Under the pieces are notes generated by a model, which was not told where the DNA came from, made no database searches, and was given only the letters and a program-made list of their open reading frames with translations. This document shows, in pieces, positions 1 to 8,956 of a stretch of 10,427 bases of DNA. The position numbers and the translations under genes were made by a program. This stretch comes from Chrysomallon squamiferum. Taxonomy: Eukaryota > Mollusca > Gastropoda > Neomphalida > Peltospiridae. The DNA lies in the NCBI GenBank assembly GCA_012295275.1, contig CM022675.1, forward strand, positions 5,312,776-5,323,202, given 5' to 3'. Every line of letters starts with the position of its first letter. Within the stretch, counting starts at the first letter, position 1.

Positions 1-22
1 AATAATAGCAATAATTATAATG

Positions 23-114
<92 letters not shown>

Positions 115-137
115 GATGATGATGATGATGATGATGA
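1..137. repeat. AAT microsatellite grading into GAT
   Basis: A trinucleotide tract of AAT/ATA units fills the first ~113 bases with a few interruptions (for example an ACT near 103-106). It then switches to uninterrupted GAT units from about 114 to 136. The change of unit inside one tract is typical of point mutation followed by slippage. It starts at the window edge, so its full length is unknown. Confidence 0.95.
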
Positions 138-330
138 AAAAGAAAAGTCAGTACATCAGTGAAAGTTACGGAGTAGAATGTGTATAAAATATCGATACTC
201 CTTTATCATTTAACTTTAATTTTCTGCAGATTTCATTTTCTTTTCTGTTTTGTTTTTCATTTTGACAGCCTACTACAGCCAATTAATGAACAGCATTCTC
301 TCACGCGATAATACAAGTGAAATGCTGATA

Positions 331-389
331 TTTTTTTTTTTTTTTTTATTATTTATTAATTTATTAACTTATTTATTTATTTATTTAAA
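331..389. repeat. Poly-T run followed by TTTA repeat
   Basis: A run of 17 T (331-347) is followed by ATTT/TTTA-type units to about 389. This could be simple low-complexity DNA or the tail of an old minus-strand retroposon. No element body is recognised next to it, so only the simple repeat is called. Confidence 0.85.
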
Positions 390-438
390 TAGTGCCTGAA
401 ATGATATCCATTAGGGTGTCCTTCAAGTTTTTAAATAA

Positions 439-509
439 ATACTACTATTACTACTACTACTAACAATAGTAATGATACTACTACTAATAATAATAATAAT
501 AACAATAGT
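439..509. repeat. Mixed CTA/AAT trinucleotide tract
   Basis: Imperfect units of ACT/CTA (about 442-463 and 476-487) alternate with AAT units (about 487-503). It is low-complexity sequence without coding signal. Confidence 0.85.
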
Positions 510-1175
510 AAAACATTAACCTTTGTTTTCTTCTGTTTTCTCTTTGTAAGCAATATATCATGTGATTCCATGCAACATTACGAACCAGAGTGTAAAACAC
601 AACTAGAAAAAAACCCACCAAAACCCTGTGTTTATTAAATAAAACTATTAATTAAACTATCAATTTATTGGAAACTAAACTAATAGTTTTAACATAAATA
701 CTGAACAGCTTATAATTAGAACACGATGTAAACTCTCAGAAGACAGTGATGAAGAGCAGGTTCCGAACCGTCACACTTAACGTCATACTTCCATACATTC
801 CTACTAGTGACACTGCTACCAACAGAAGACATTCTGAATCTGTGAAGAGAAATATTATGTTGTCCACAATTAGAACAAAAAAATAAGAAAAAAATACAAG
901 AACAAAATCACCAACACATTAATAACAAAAAAGAAAATAATGATACAAAATAACAGTTGCCATTATTACCACTGACTACAACCAGCACATATCCTTTTAA
1001 TTCTACCGCTACTAAAGATAATAATGATTATGTTTTGTTATTTTTATTGCTAATTTACTTTAAAGAAAATATAAACTTTTCGCTCAAAGAAAATGCTTTT
1101 GCGTCTGTCTATGTTTTACTTTCAGTTGACATTGACAGCACGCTGAAGTCAAATTCCAAGTGGTGCATATACACA
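510..1175. other. AT-rich stretch, no gene recognised
   Basis: No RNA gene, transposon end or conserved protein segment was recognised on either strand. A plus-strand open frame beginning near 957 runs into the ATT tract and ends in a long isoleucine run, so it is an artefact of that tract. The segment 730-860 is less simple in composition than its surroundings but gives no long frame. Confidence 0.6.
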
Positions 1176-1200
1176 TTTATTATTATTATTATTATTATCA

Positions 1201-1231
<31 letters not shown>

Positions 1232-1236
1232 TATTT
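1176..1236. repeat. ATT microsatellite
   Basis: ATT/TTA units run almost without interruption, with single changes to ATC near 1200 and ACT near 1228. It is the reverse complement of the AAT tracts elsewhere in the window. Confidence 0.95.
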
Positions 1237-1668
1237 ACGTGTTTCGTATTAAAAAATGGTTGTAGAAGAAACACTGATCGTGTTCATGATATTAAATTAT
1301 ATGGAGTGGAAGCTGAAAGAAAAAGGTTACTAAATACGTGGGTGGCTGTTAGCATCAAAAATGATTGCGTTTTGCCAATTTTATTCCAAGTGATGTTTAT
1401 TACTAAATATCAGACCAATCTCGTCTTCTAATAAAAGTTTATTTTTGTATTTATCATTTATAGCGATGACAACTTGTCACATTACGAAGAAACCTGTTTC
1501 AGTCCGTCTAACAAAAGATACTAAACACGTGAGAACTATTAACATTTGTTACATACCCAGTTATTATACACAGGCAGCTTTGGGTAAGCGAGCCTTTGTA
1601 ATGACTGGAAGAGTCACCGTTCACAACGTGTTTCTCGTTTTATTATATTAGTAAGTGCTACAACGACA
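1237..1668. other. Unassigned stretch with short open frames
   Basis: This is more complex sequence between two microsatellites. A plus-strand frame without a start codon is open from 1261 to the TAA at 1429-1431 and reads like protein in places (for example VEAERKRLLNTWVAV). A second frame is open from 1445 to 1651 with an ATG at its start. Neither matches a family I recognise, and both are short enough to arise by chance. They could be remnants of a decayed insertion, but nothing confirms it. Confidence 0.3.
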
Positions 1669-1710
1669 GCAATAACAACAACAACAACAATACTAATTAT
1701 AATAAAAATA

Positions 1711-1742
<32 letters not shown>

Positions 1743-1745
1743 CAT
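1669..1745. repeat. CAA tract followed by AAT tract
   Basis: CAA/ACA units occupy about 1670-1688. AT-rich linker follows, then AAT units at about 1715-1742. It is simple-sequence DNA. Confidence 0.85.
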
Positions 1746-2040
1746 TAAACAATTAAATGAACTAAAAATAAGCTAAACAAATAAAAAGGTAGATTGTCAG
1801 ATATATCTGTCTATATACATATATGTTTTTGTTTCTATATATATTTATACACTACAGAGGTACCAGAACCATACGAAAAGCACTGTGTGCTTTAGGTCAT
1901 TCACTAAGCCTGCGTGTAATCGACCTTTAACATTTGCCCGTACGATCGCTTGCCGTATTAGTAAAATAAGATTTAAAATCAGTACATAAAAGTGTGACTT
2001 AAAGTCTCGAATTTAATCTAAACTGTTAATTGTTGATATG
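1746..2040. other. No gene seen; left flank of the candidate insertion
   Basis: AT-rich DNA with a TATATA-type patch (about 1800-1850) gives way after about 1855 to less simple sequence that includes CGTACG near 1940. No open frame or RNA is recognisable. The left boundary of the candidate viral insertion may lie somewhere in 1850-2050, but no target-site duplication or terminal repeat could be identified. Confidence 0.4.
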
Positions 2041-2050
2041 AATGACGGTA

Positions 2051-2125
2051 TTCTCGCTTCTCTTTTTATTTCTCGCATATGCGATATAAAATGAGATCTT
2101 GCGAGAACGTGATTTGCAGTCACGT
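2051..2125. repeat. Nested palindromes upstream of the TATA box
   Basis: Three symmetric elements lie within 75 bases. TTCTCGC (2051-2057) pairs with GCGAGAA (2101-2107). Almost exactly centred between them is the perfect 12-base palindrome TCGCATATGCGA (2073-2084). Adjoining is a second stem, ACGTGA (2107-2112) with TCACGT (2120-2125) and a 7-base loop. The last contains a CACGTG E-box-like core (2121-2126). The cluster could be transcription factor sites or the remains of a viral terminal or origin hairpin. The symmetry is seen directly; the function is inference. Confidence 0.6.
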
Positions 2126-2134
2126 GCCAAATCT

Positions 2135-2144
2135 TATAAATAGG
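2135..2144 (+). promoter_or_regulatory. TATA box ahead of the capsid-like pseudogene
   Basis: TATAAATAGG matches the RNA polymerase II TATA consensus well. Usual spacing puts transcription start near 2165, about 65 bases before the ATG at 2232, which has A at -3. A TATA box this close to a plausible start codon fits a compact viral promoter better than random host DNA. Activity is unknown. Confidence 0.5.
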
Positions 2145-2231
2145 CAGACATTTTTAAATTCGCCATCTTTGCATGTAAGCGATTGTTGTAGTAAGTATCG
2201 TTGCTTAGTCTGTGTTGAGTGAAATTTTAAA

Positions 2232-3915
2232 ATGTCGGGAGGTAGTGGAGCTGTAGGAACTAGTAGCGGTAACTGTAGTAGCTGGGGGAGCGAAGGAATT
2301 AACGATGGTAAAAATCGAACTACTTCTGTTCCTAACACGGAATGTATGCCGCAAGGACCACTGTTTAACAAAGATCAAGACAGTGTGTTTCGGAAGACAT
2401 TCCATCGGCTATTTCAACGGTATGTACACGATAATGCCGAAACTACCACTTATTACGATGAAACTAATAAAACAAAGACGAAGGTTTTCAAATTTTACCT
2501 TACGACTATCCTAAAGCTTCCGTAATTCCCTTTCAGTGGCAAGAAGCTCAAGCTTTCAGACTCATTAATATAGGTTTCGAAATATTGGATTGTACTTTAA
2601 CGACCGAAGAAGTCACTTCCATAAGTGACATTCAAGTGATGCGCACGGATTTCGTACGCGAACCCAAGTTGCTCTGTTTGTGATTATAATCACGAATGGG
2701 GAGATTTCGTTGTCGATAAGTTTAAAAACAACCAAAGGTTCGATGTCAGTAGTAATTTCACCAATCAGTGGGCAGTAAATCGGCAAAATGCTACTCTGCC
2801 CAGAGTAGTATTAAAACTACCAGACGTTTTTTTTTAACAAAAACCAATGTCAATTGATGGACATTCATTACAAATTCCAAGAGGTATTTTTATTCCTCAT
2901 CGGCGATATTAATACCATGACTTCGAAATTTACTCATACTTGGGAATGTACGGAAAGATTTTATCCCATTTGTCATTACTTGCATAATATTAAAGACTAT
3001 GATATCAGTGATATCGGAACGTTAGAAGACATTTTCAAAGTAAAACCTTTTGGTGGTACGAAGTCTTTCTACAAAGTTTTTAATCAAACTGTGTCTCTAT
3101 TGCGGTAGAGATAGTCCGGTGGTCCAAGCGGCGTGCATTTTCGTAAAATGTTTTATCACTTTCGAATTCATTAATACATGTGTCCCGAATTATCTAAGAT
3201 TAGAGAAGTAGCCGGTTACGCAGTCAATCCTAAATTTGCATTTCCCAAACGTAACACAAAATACCGTTTCCAAAACAGGATGGTTTACACTCGAACTGAC
3301 CACGGAAACGAACCGTCATCCAACCCTGCAACAGGAGAAAACGCGCCTGAAGCACCACGGAGCCTCGTCAATACTCACCTCCTGGTGGCACAGTGTCTGG
3401 CTCTGCTTCTTCAAACCGTTACCATCCTCACCCTTCGCCTCGTCCGAAATGAGTGAATCAAATGTTTATTTTTGGAAGTAGAGATACGAAGATATGTTAC
3501 GTAGTGTATATCAACCTGGTCTAACCAATATAGATCTCATTTATCCAGAAATTCCTAGAAACAATGAACAAAATATATCTGAATTTATATAAGAATATAA
3601 GAGTTTGATATTCGATCTGTTTAAAACTAGAAATCGCTTCCTGGTCTCGATTCCTGGAAGACAAAGATCCTTATGATTGCATAGAACTAGTGATGGGTAG
3701 AAACGTCGAAGGAGGCAGAATAAAACAGTTGTGTCCCATTGGCTATCGATTTGATGAGGACATGTTAACCTCCGACGAAAATAAGAACAAAAAATCGAAT
3801 CCGATACAGAAAAATCGCTTCCGTATAAAAGATTAACTGCTCCTACTTGTATTTGTTCCAGAAATAAAGCCATAGAAAAGAAGACAATATTAAGAAAACG
3901 TTATAAAGAAGCATA
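2232..3915 (+). pseudogene. Decayed viral capsid-like gene (parvovirus/densovirus-like, tentative)
   Basis: A coding-like stretch of ~1.68 kb (about 560 codons, within the size of parvoviral capsid proteins) broken by shifts and stops. The ATG at 2232 has an A at -3 and opens a Gly/Ser-rich start (MSGGSGAVGTSSG). That frame stops at 2523-2525; coding character moves to another frame at about 2498-2680, returns to the first at 2679, meets TAA at 2835 after a T9 run, and moves again near 2900 to run to 3108. Later open pieces lie at about 3178-3456 or 3236-3481 (overlapping, true frame unclear) and about 3611-3836. The piece near 2530-2600 has a W..A.RLIN..GFEI pattern followed by EVTSISD, recalling the W-x-x-L-I-N...GF-then-EVT region of parvoviral capsid beta-barrels. 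No phospholipase A2 motif was seen. The assignment rests on that pattern, the size, the glycine-rich start and the promoter. Another small DNA virus or an unknown host gene is possible. It cannot encode an intact protein. Confidence 0.45.
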
Positions 3916-4019
3916 ACCAGCCAACGGACATATTTCACAATCCTATCGCATTTATTTTAAGTTCATATTATCATCATCAGCATCAACGTCACCGAGTATC
4001 GGTTCATTGGTAAATAGTC

Positions 4020-5279
4020 ATGGATAATCTTAAAGAACATTGGTGTTGTATAATATTACAAGTTAATGGTTCATCAGCGGAGTATAATGAAGAACTTGAA
4101 CAACTATTCAATGGAAGATATATTTCTCCAAGGATAAATCCCTAAACAACAGATATGACAAATACGGCAGACTTTTTTTCTATTTACGCCGATTCTCGTG
4201 AATTAGAATATAAGATAGTGACACGCTGGTCCACAAAGATTGAATTCCTTCAAATTCTTCCATGGAAATCAGAGTATCTGAACAAAGGGAAAGTCAGACG
4301 TTTGGAACAGGACGGCACGGATGCCCCCTGCTCCGAAAGGCTTCACTCAAAAACGTGCAGTGAACGAATTTCTAGATGATGATGATCGAGACCAACACTT
4401 CAGACGACCAACTAATTTAACAAGACAAAGTCGTTTCAGATGTACGTCTACAGAAGCGATACCATCTACGTCGAGGCAGACAACGCCCGTCAGTCAGTTC
4501 ACGCAAACTTACGATCCATGGGAAAACTCTCAACCGTTGATGACTTCTCATGCACCTGTCTATAAAAACGTGTTCCGGGTTCAGAAGCTTACTGGTTAAA
4601 TGAATGAGACATCGGAGAGAGACAGTCCAGGTCTACGACGGCTGAAACGAGAGGAATCGGTCAGGTCTGCAGAATTAAGAAGAGTCTAGAGCAAGAGACA
4701 CCGAGGACGACGAGGATACGTAGCAACCAAAACAAAAGCAAAAGAAGTTAAAACTAAAAGAAAACTTGTGTAAGTTTACAGATGTTACAGAGACTCTGAT
4801 CACGACCAGTGAATCAAAGAACGAAAGGCAATGAATGGAATGGGTTTTGTCGAATAAAGACAAATCGGACAAAATATGCGGTAGCACCGATCGTGGTAAA
4901 TTAGGAGGTTTTAAGTATCTTAAAATCAGTGTGAATTACCACAGAGTTGTGCAGGAGATACTTACATCCATAGAAAAGAAGACATTCGGGTCTTACATCA
5001 AATACCTGCGGCAAGTAGACACGCCTTCCATGAAGAGATGTATCGCAGTGGCAACACAAGAAAGTTGCCTTCAAGCCAGGGAATTGGCTTCTATTGTCAA
5101 AATCAGCTGCAAGCAAACGTACAAAAATGATTACAAATATATTAACTGAAGTAATATAGCGTGAAACTACCTTGTTTCTTATGACACTCAAAAAAGAAGC
5201 TTTGTCGTCATAGAATAAAACACAACATCTCACGATGTATTTATATGGTAAGGACAAAGAAACCATCTTGTCCAATGAA
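4020..5279 (+). pseudogene. Second decayed coding-like region, unidentified (possible viral non-structural gene)
   Basis: About 100 bases after the capsid-like region, protein-like frames continue on the same strand. A frame from the ATG at 4020 has one stop (4143-4145) and then runs to 4379. A second frame, 4321-4599, overlaps it by 59 bases, has an acidic DDDDRD cluster and is rich in Ser, Thr and Pro. It resumes after its stop as a short charged stretch (4600-4689). A third frame covers 4835-5149, basic and leucine-containing. A last piece at about 5160-5279 (one internal stop, 5211-5213) contains LYGKDKETILSNE. LYG recalls the residues leading into a helicase P-loop, but the GKT/GKS signature is absent, so a parvoviral NS1 helicase is only a weak idea. 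AATAAA at 5214-5219 could be a polyadenylation signal. I do not recognise the family. Minus-strand frames here (4675-4887, 4901-5275) look like shadows. Confidence 0.35.
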
Positions 5280-5397
5280 TAACTGCTTTAAAGTATTGCA
5301 TCATGAATGAATTGTATGTGTATTCATAACTAACTTAATCATCATCATCGTAAATAATAATAATATTCACACTTCATGTGCTCATTTGTCTATCTTT

Positions 5398-5776
<379 letters not shown>

Positions 5777-5778
5777 GT

Positions 5779-7660
5779 GACATTAATACAGTCTAGGTCT
5801 TTTTTGTGTCTTTTGTTAAAAGGACATTGATACAGTCTAGGTATTTTGTTAAAAGGACATTTAATACAGTCTAGGTCTTTTGTTTAAAATGACATTAATA
5901 CAGTCTAGGTATTTTGTTAAAATGATAAAATGACAATACAGTCTAGGTATTTTGTTAAAAGGACATTAATACAGTCTAGGTCTTTTGTTAAAATGACATT
6001 GATACAGTCTAGGTCTTTTGTTAAAAGGACATTGATACAGTCTATGTCTTTTGTTAAAAGGACATTAATACAGTCTAGGTATTTTGTTAAAAAGGACATT
6101 AATACAGTCTAGGTCTTTTGTTAAAAAATACAGACATTAAAAAACATTTACAGTCTAGGTATTTTGTTTAAAAGGACATTGATACAGTCTAGGTCTTTTT
6201 TAAAATGACATTTACAGTCTAAAATGACATTAATACAGTCTAGGTCTTTTGTTAAAATGACATTGATACAGTCTAGGTCTTTTGTTAAAATGACATTAAT
6301 ACAGTCTAGGTCTTTTGTTAAAAGGACATTAATACAGTCTAGGTCTTTTGTTAAAATGTACAGTCTAGGTCTTTTGTTAAAGGACATTAATACAGTCTAG
6401 GTCTTTTGTTAAAAGGACATTAATACAAAAAATGACATTAATACAGTCTAGGTCAGTCTAGGTTTTTGTTAAAATGACATTAATACAGTCTAGGTCTTTT
6501 GTTAAAAGGACATTAATACAGTCTAGGTCTTTAGTTTAAAATGACATTGACATTGATACAGTCTAGGTCTTTTGTTAAAATGACATTAATACAGTCTAGG
6601 TCTTTTGTTAAAAAGGACATTAATACAGTCTAGGTCTTTTGTTAGAATGACATTGATACAGTCTAGGTCTTTTGTTAAAATGACATTGATACAGTCTAGG
6701 TCTTTTGTTAAAAGGACATTAATACAGTCTAGGTCTTTTGTTAAAATGACATTAATACAGTCTAGGTCTAGGTATTTTGTTAAAAGGACATTAATACAGT
6801 CTTTTGTTAAAATGACATTGATACAGTCTAGGTCTTTTGTTAGGTCTTTTGTTAAAATGACATTGATACAGTCTAGGTTTTTTGTTACAAAAGGACATTA
6901 ATACAGTCTAGTCTTTTGTTAAAATGACATTTTTGTATTTTTTAAAAATGACATTAATACAGTCTAGGTCTTTTTTGTACAGTCTAAAAAGGACATTAAT
7001 ACAGTCTAGGTCTTTTTTTCATACAGTTAAAAGGACATTAATACAGTCTAGGTCTTTTGTTAAAATGACATTGATACAGTCTAGGTCTTTTGTTAAAAGG
7101 ACATTAATACAGTCTAGGTCTTTTGTTAAAAATAGTCAGTCATTATACAGTCTAGGTCTTTTGTTAAAAGGACATTAATACAGTCTAGGTCTTTTTGTTA
7201 AAAGGACATTGATACAGTCTAGGTCTTTTGTTAGAATGACATTGATACAGTCTAGGTCTTTTGTTAAAAGGACATTAATACAGTCTAGGTCTTTTGTTAA
7301 AATACAGTCTAGGTATTTTGTTTAAAAAGGACATTAATACAGTCTAGGTCTTTTGTTAGAATGACATTGATACAGTCTAGGTCTTTTGTTAAAAGGACAT
7401 TGATACAGTCTAGGTCTATTTTTTAAAAAGGACATTAATACAGTCTAGGTCTTTTGTTAAAATGACATTAATACAGTCTAAGACATTAATACAGTCTAAG
7501 TTTTTTTTAAAAGGACATTAATACAGTCTAGGTCTTTTGTTAAAATGACATTGATACAGTCTAGGTCTTTTGTTAAAAGGACATTGATACAGTCTAGCTC
7601 TTTGTTAAAAAGGACCTTGGTACAGTCTAAGTGTTAAAATGACACTCAAATAGTCTTAAG
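5779..7660. repeat. 33-bp minisatellite array
   Basis: The array holds tandem copies of a 33-base unit, roughly 55 unit lengths over 1.88 kb. Each unit begins GACATTAATACAG, continues TCTAGGTC and ends TTTTGTTAAAAG or -AAAAT. Recurrent alternatives are AAT/GAT after GACATT, C/A before the TTTTG, and a final G/T. Many units carry short internal deletions or duplications (for example near 6215, 6355, 6420-6450, 6770, 6835, 6925 and 7135). Because 33 is divisible by three, frames stay open and give spurious 11-residue repeats (TLIQSRSFVKR on plus, a DCINV-containing one on minus). There is no sign of translation. Units become more diverged toward the right edge (about 7590-7660), next to the inserted transposon. 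Confidence 0.95.
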
Positions 7661-7662
7661 TA

Positions 7663-7688
7663 CAGTGGTACTTTGTCTTACGAGTTGA
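7663..7688 (+). repeat. Left terminal inverted repeat of the Tigger-like element
   Basis: It starts CAGTGGTACTTTGTCTTACG and continues into GAGTT. It matches the minus-strand reading of the right end at roughly four of five positions. The outer CAGTGGTAC is the best-conserved part. Confidence 0.75.
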
Positions 7689-7957
7689 ATTCCTTCTGTC
7701 ACCGAGCTCGTAACTCAGTTTGCTCGTATATCAAATCAGTTTTACCATTTGAAATTAATTGAAGTACCATTAATCCGTTCAGCCATCAAAAACCATCCCA
7801 ATTTTTTGTAACATGTATTTAAATAAGAAAAATGAGTGTATAAATATTGTAAAAAAAAAAAAATAAAAGAGAATGTAAAGAAGTAAATTAATTTTGTAAA
7901 GTGTACAGGATTAGGGATTCTCAATCTTTTCATGGACAGAGGTCTGCAGCTTAGAAA

Positions 7958-8142
7958 TTATTTTAATGCCTTTATCGACTCCTTCTGATTCAGTATGGTA
8001 CATATCATAGAAGTGGTACACTCATACTGCCTAGCCATGTTGACTACATGCACACCTTGCTCATGTTTTTCTATGATTTCATGCTTTAATTCCGCTTCTC
8101 CTTCTCAGTACTGTCCTTTGCACTAACTTTCTTAGGATCCAT
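7958..8142 (-). pseudogene. N-terminal fragment of Tigger/pogo transposase (CENP-B type HTH)
   Basis: On the minus strand an ATG at 8142 starts MDPKKVSAKDSTEKEKR and hits a stop at 8086-8088. A neighbouring frame then continues with HEIIEKHEQGVHVVNMARQY and CTTSMICTILNQKESIKA before a stop at 7958-7960. The order (basic start, KHEIIEKHE.G, ARQY, TTSMICTIL, K.SIKA) fits the N-terminal helix-turn-helix of pogo/Tigger transposases and CENP-B, which binds transposon ends. In known family members these parts lie in one frame, so a small frameshift near 8085-8090 is inferred. The second DNA-binding half and the DDE catalytic domain are missing. The product would be about 60 residues at most and cannot be functional. 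Confidence 0.75.
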
Positions 8143-8341
8143 GGAAATTTGGCAAAATAGTGCACAAAACAAGAGCACAACACAACAGAGATGCTTCCAT
8201 GGCGAGGTAACAAGTAGGACACAGGATGCTGCTGTGTTGTTCGCTGCACCAACTAGTGGTGGCGTATTTGAAGCTCCTTGTAACTCGGATTTTAGCTTGG
8301 AACTCAAAGCAAAAATCAACCGGCAGGCTGCTTGTAACTCG

Positions 8342-8367
8342 AAAAACTCATAACTCAAGGTACCATG
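8342..8367 (-). repeat. Right terminal inverted repeat of the Tigger-like element
   Basis: Read on the minus strand it begins CATGGTACCTTGAGTTATGA, lacking one base relative to the CAGTGGTAC of the left end. It keeps the GGTACC core. It is followed outward by TA and then minisatellite sequence. Confidence 0.75.
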
Positions 8368-8466
8368 TATTTGTTAAAATACCATTGATACAGTCAAGAT
8401 ATATGTTAAAAAGACAGTGATACAGTGTAGATGCATGTTAAAATGACGCTGATACAGTCTAGGTAT
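8368..8466. repeat. Continuation of the 33-bp minisatellite, diverged units
   Basis: Right of the transposon are about three units of the same family. They keep TTTGTTAAAAT, GATACAGT and TGTTAAAA blocks but carry many substitutions (for example ACAGTCAAGATATATG and ACAGTGTAGATGCATG). The last ends in ACAGTCTAGGTAT near 8466. They show that the array extended past the insertion point. Confidence 0.85.
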
Positions 8467-8956
8467 AATTAGTACATTTCTTGTTTTGTACTTTGTAACA
8501 GTATTTATCCTAAAGATGGGAAACTAACCAATTACATATGAATTACTTAAACAGACATAATCTCATTTCCACACTTGTTTACAGATCAAACCAGAGTTGC
8601 CTACCCTGACACCTGATTAATTTAATATTAAGTTGTCTAGCTCGCATCCTATTGAAGGGAAGGCATGTGTAAAAAGACAGGTTTGCATTAAGATCAGCCA
8701 CAAACATTGCCATGATGATGAAGAAACGCTGTTTTCTTTTCACCTAAACATGGGTTGTAAAAGTCTGGGGTCAGTGCTATCCTATTTTGGAAAAAAATAA
8801 TAAAAGAATCTTTCCTCTTTATAAGAACAAGGAAAGAAGAAGAAGATGAAGATTAGCACGTATTTTTAGGGCAGGAATTGTCAGTCTCAATTCATACTTT
8901 CCAAACACTGTGGTATGTGTTGTCCTGTAGGAAAGTAAAAATAAAAGATATCTTAC
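8467..8956. other. No gene recognised
   Basis: Moderately complex AT-rich DNA with no transposon end, RNA gene or recognised protein segment. A minus-strand frame (8819-9007) is open for 62 codons and overlaps the candidate exon at 8957-9029. It has no recognised similarity. Confidence 0.5.

Larger units (their letters stand above)
7661..8369 (-). mobile_element. Tigger/pogo-like Tc1-mariner element, non-autonomous, inserted in the minisatellite
   Basis: The element proper is 7663-8367 (705 bp), flanked on both sides by TA (7661-7662, 8368-8369), the target duplication typical of Tc1/mariner transposons. The left end reads CAGTGGTACTTTGTC. The right end, read on the minus strand, gives CATGGTACCTTGAG. 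The two match over about 26 bases with a one-base gap and a few mismatches. CAGTGGTACC-type ends are typical of Tigger-like elements as far as I recall. The body holds a fragment of pogo-family transposase on the minus strand. A full transposase needs well over 1.2 kb, so this copy is internally deleted and immobile on its own. Minisatellite sequence lies on both sides and becomes one normal unit if the element and one TA are removed. Confidence 0.8.

Noticed and set aside
957-1265. 102-codon plus-strand frame
   Set aside because: Its second half is poly-isoleucine from the ATT microsatellite and the first half has no recognisable domain.
4901-5275. 124-codon minus-strand frame
   Set aside because: It lies antisense to the protein-like plus-strand frame at 4835-5149, has no recognised features and is probably a shadow.
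5235-5279. Helicase P-loop in the LYGKDKETILSNE piece
   Set aside because: The diagnostic GK(T/S) is not present. Only the residues leading into such a loop look similar, so a helicase call is not supported.
5917-7178. Open frames with 11-residue repeats (TLIQSRSFVKR on plus, DCINV-type on minus), suggestive of a repetitive protein
   Set aside because: They follow from the 33-bp satellite unit being divisible by three. They exist on both strands and are broken wherever a unit has an indel.
5779-7660. CRISPR-like array of short repeats
   Set aside because: The whole 33-bp unit repeats with no unique spacers, there are no cas genes, and the context is eukaryotic.
8141-8420. Plus-strand frames at 8141-8353 and 8226-8420
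   Set aside because: They lie in the non-coding end and terminal repeat of the Tigger-like element, whose transposase remnant is on the other strand.
8925-8956. Possible third splice junction on the minus strand (GTAAGATATC to TTTCCTACAG)
   Set aside because: The implied intron is only about 30 bases, too short for a normal animal intron, so it was not used to extend the candidate gene.
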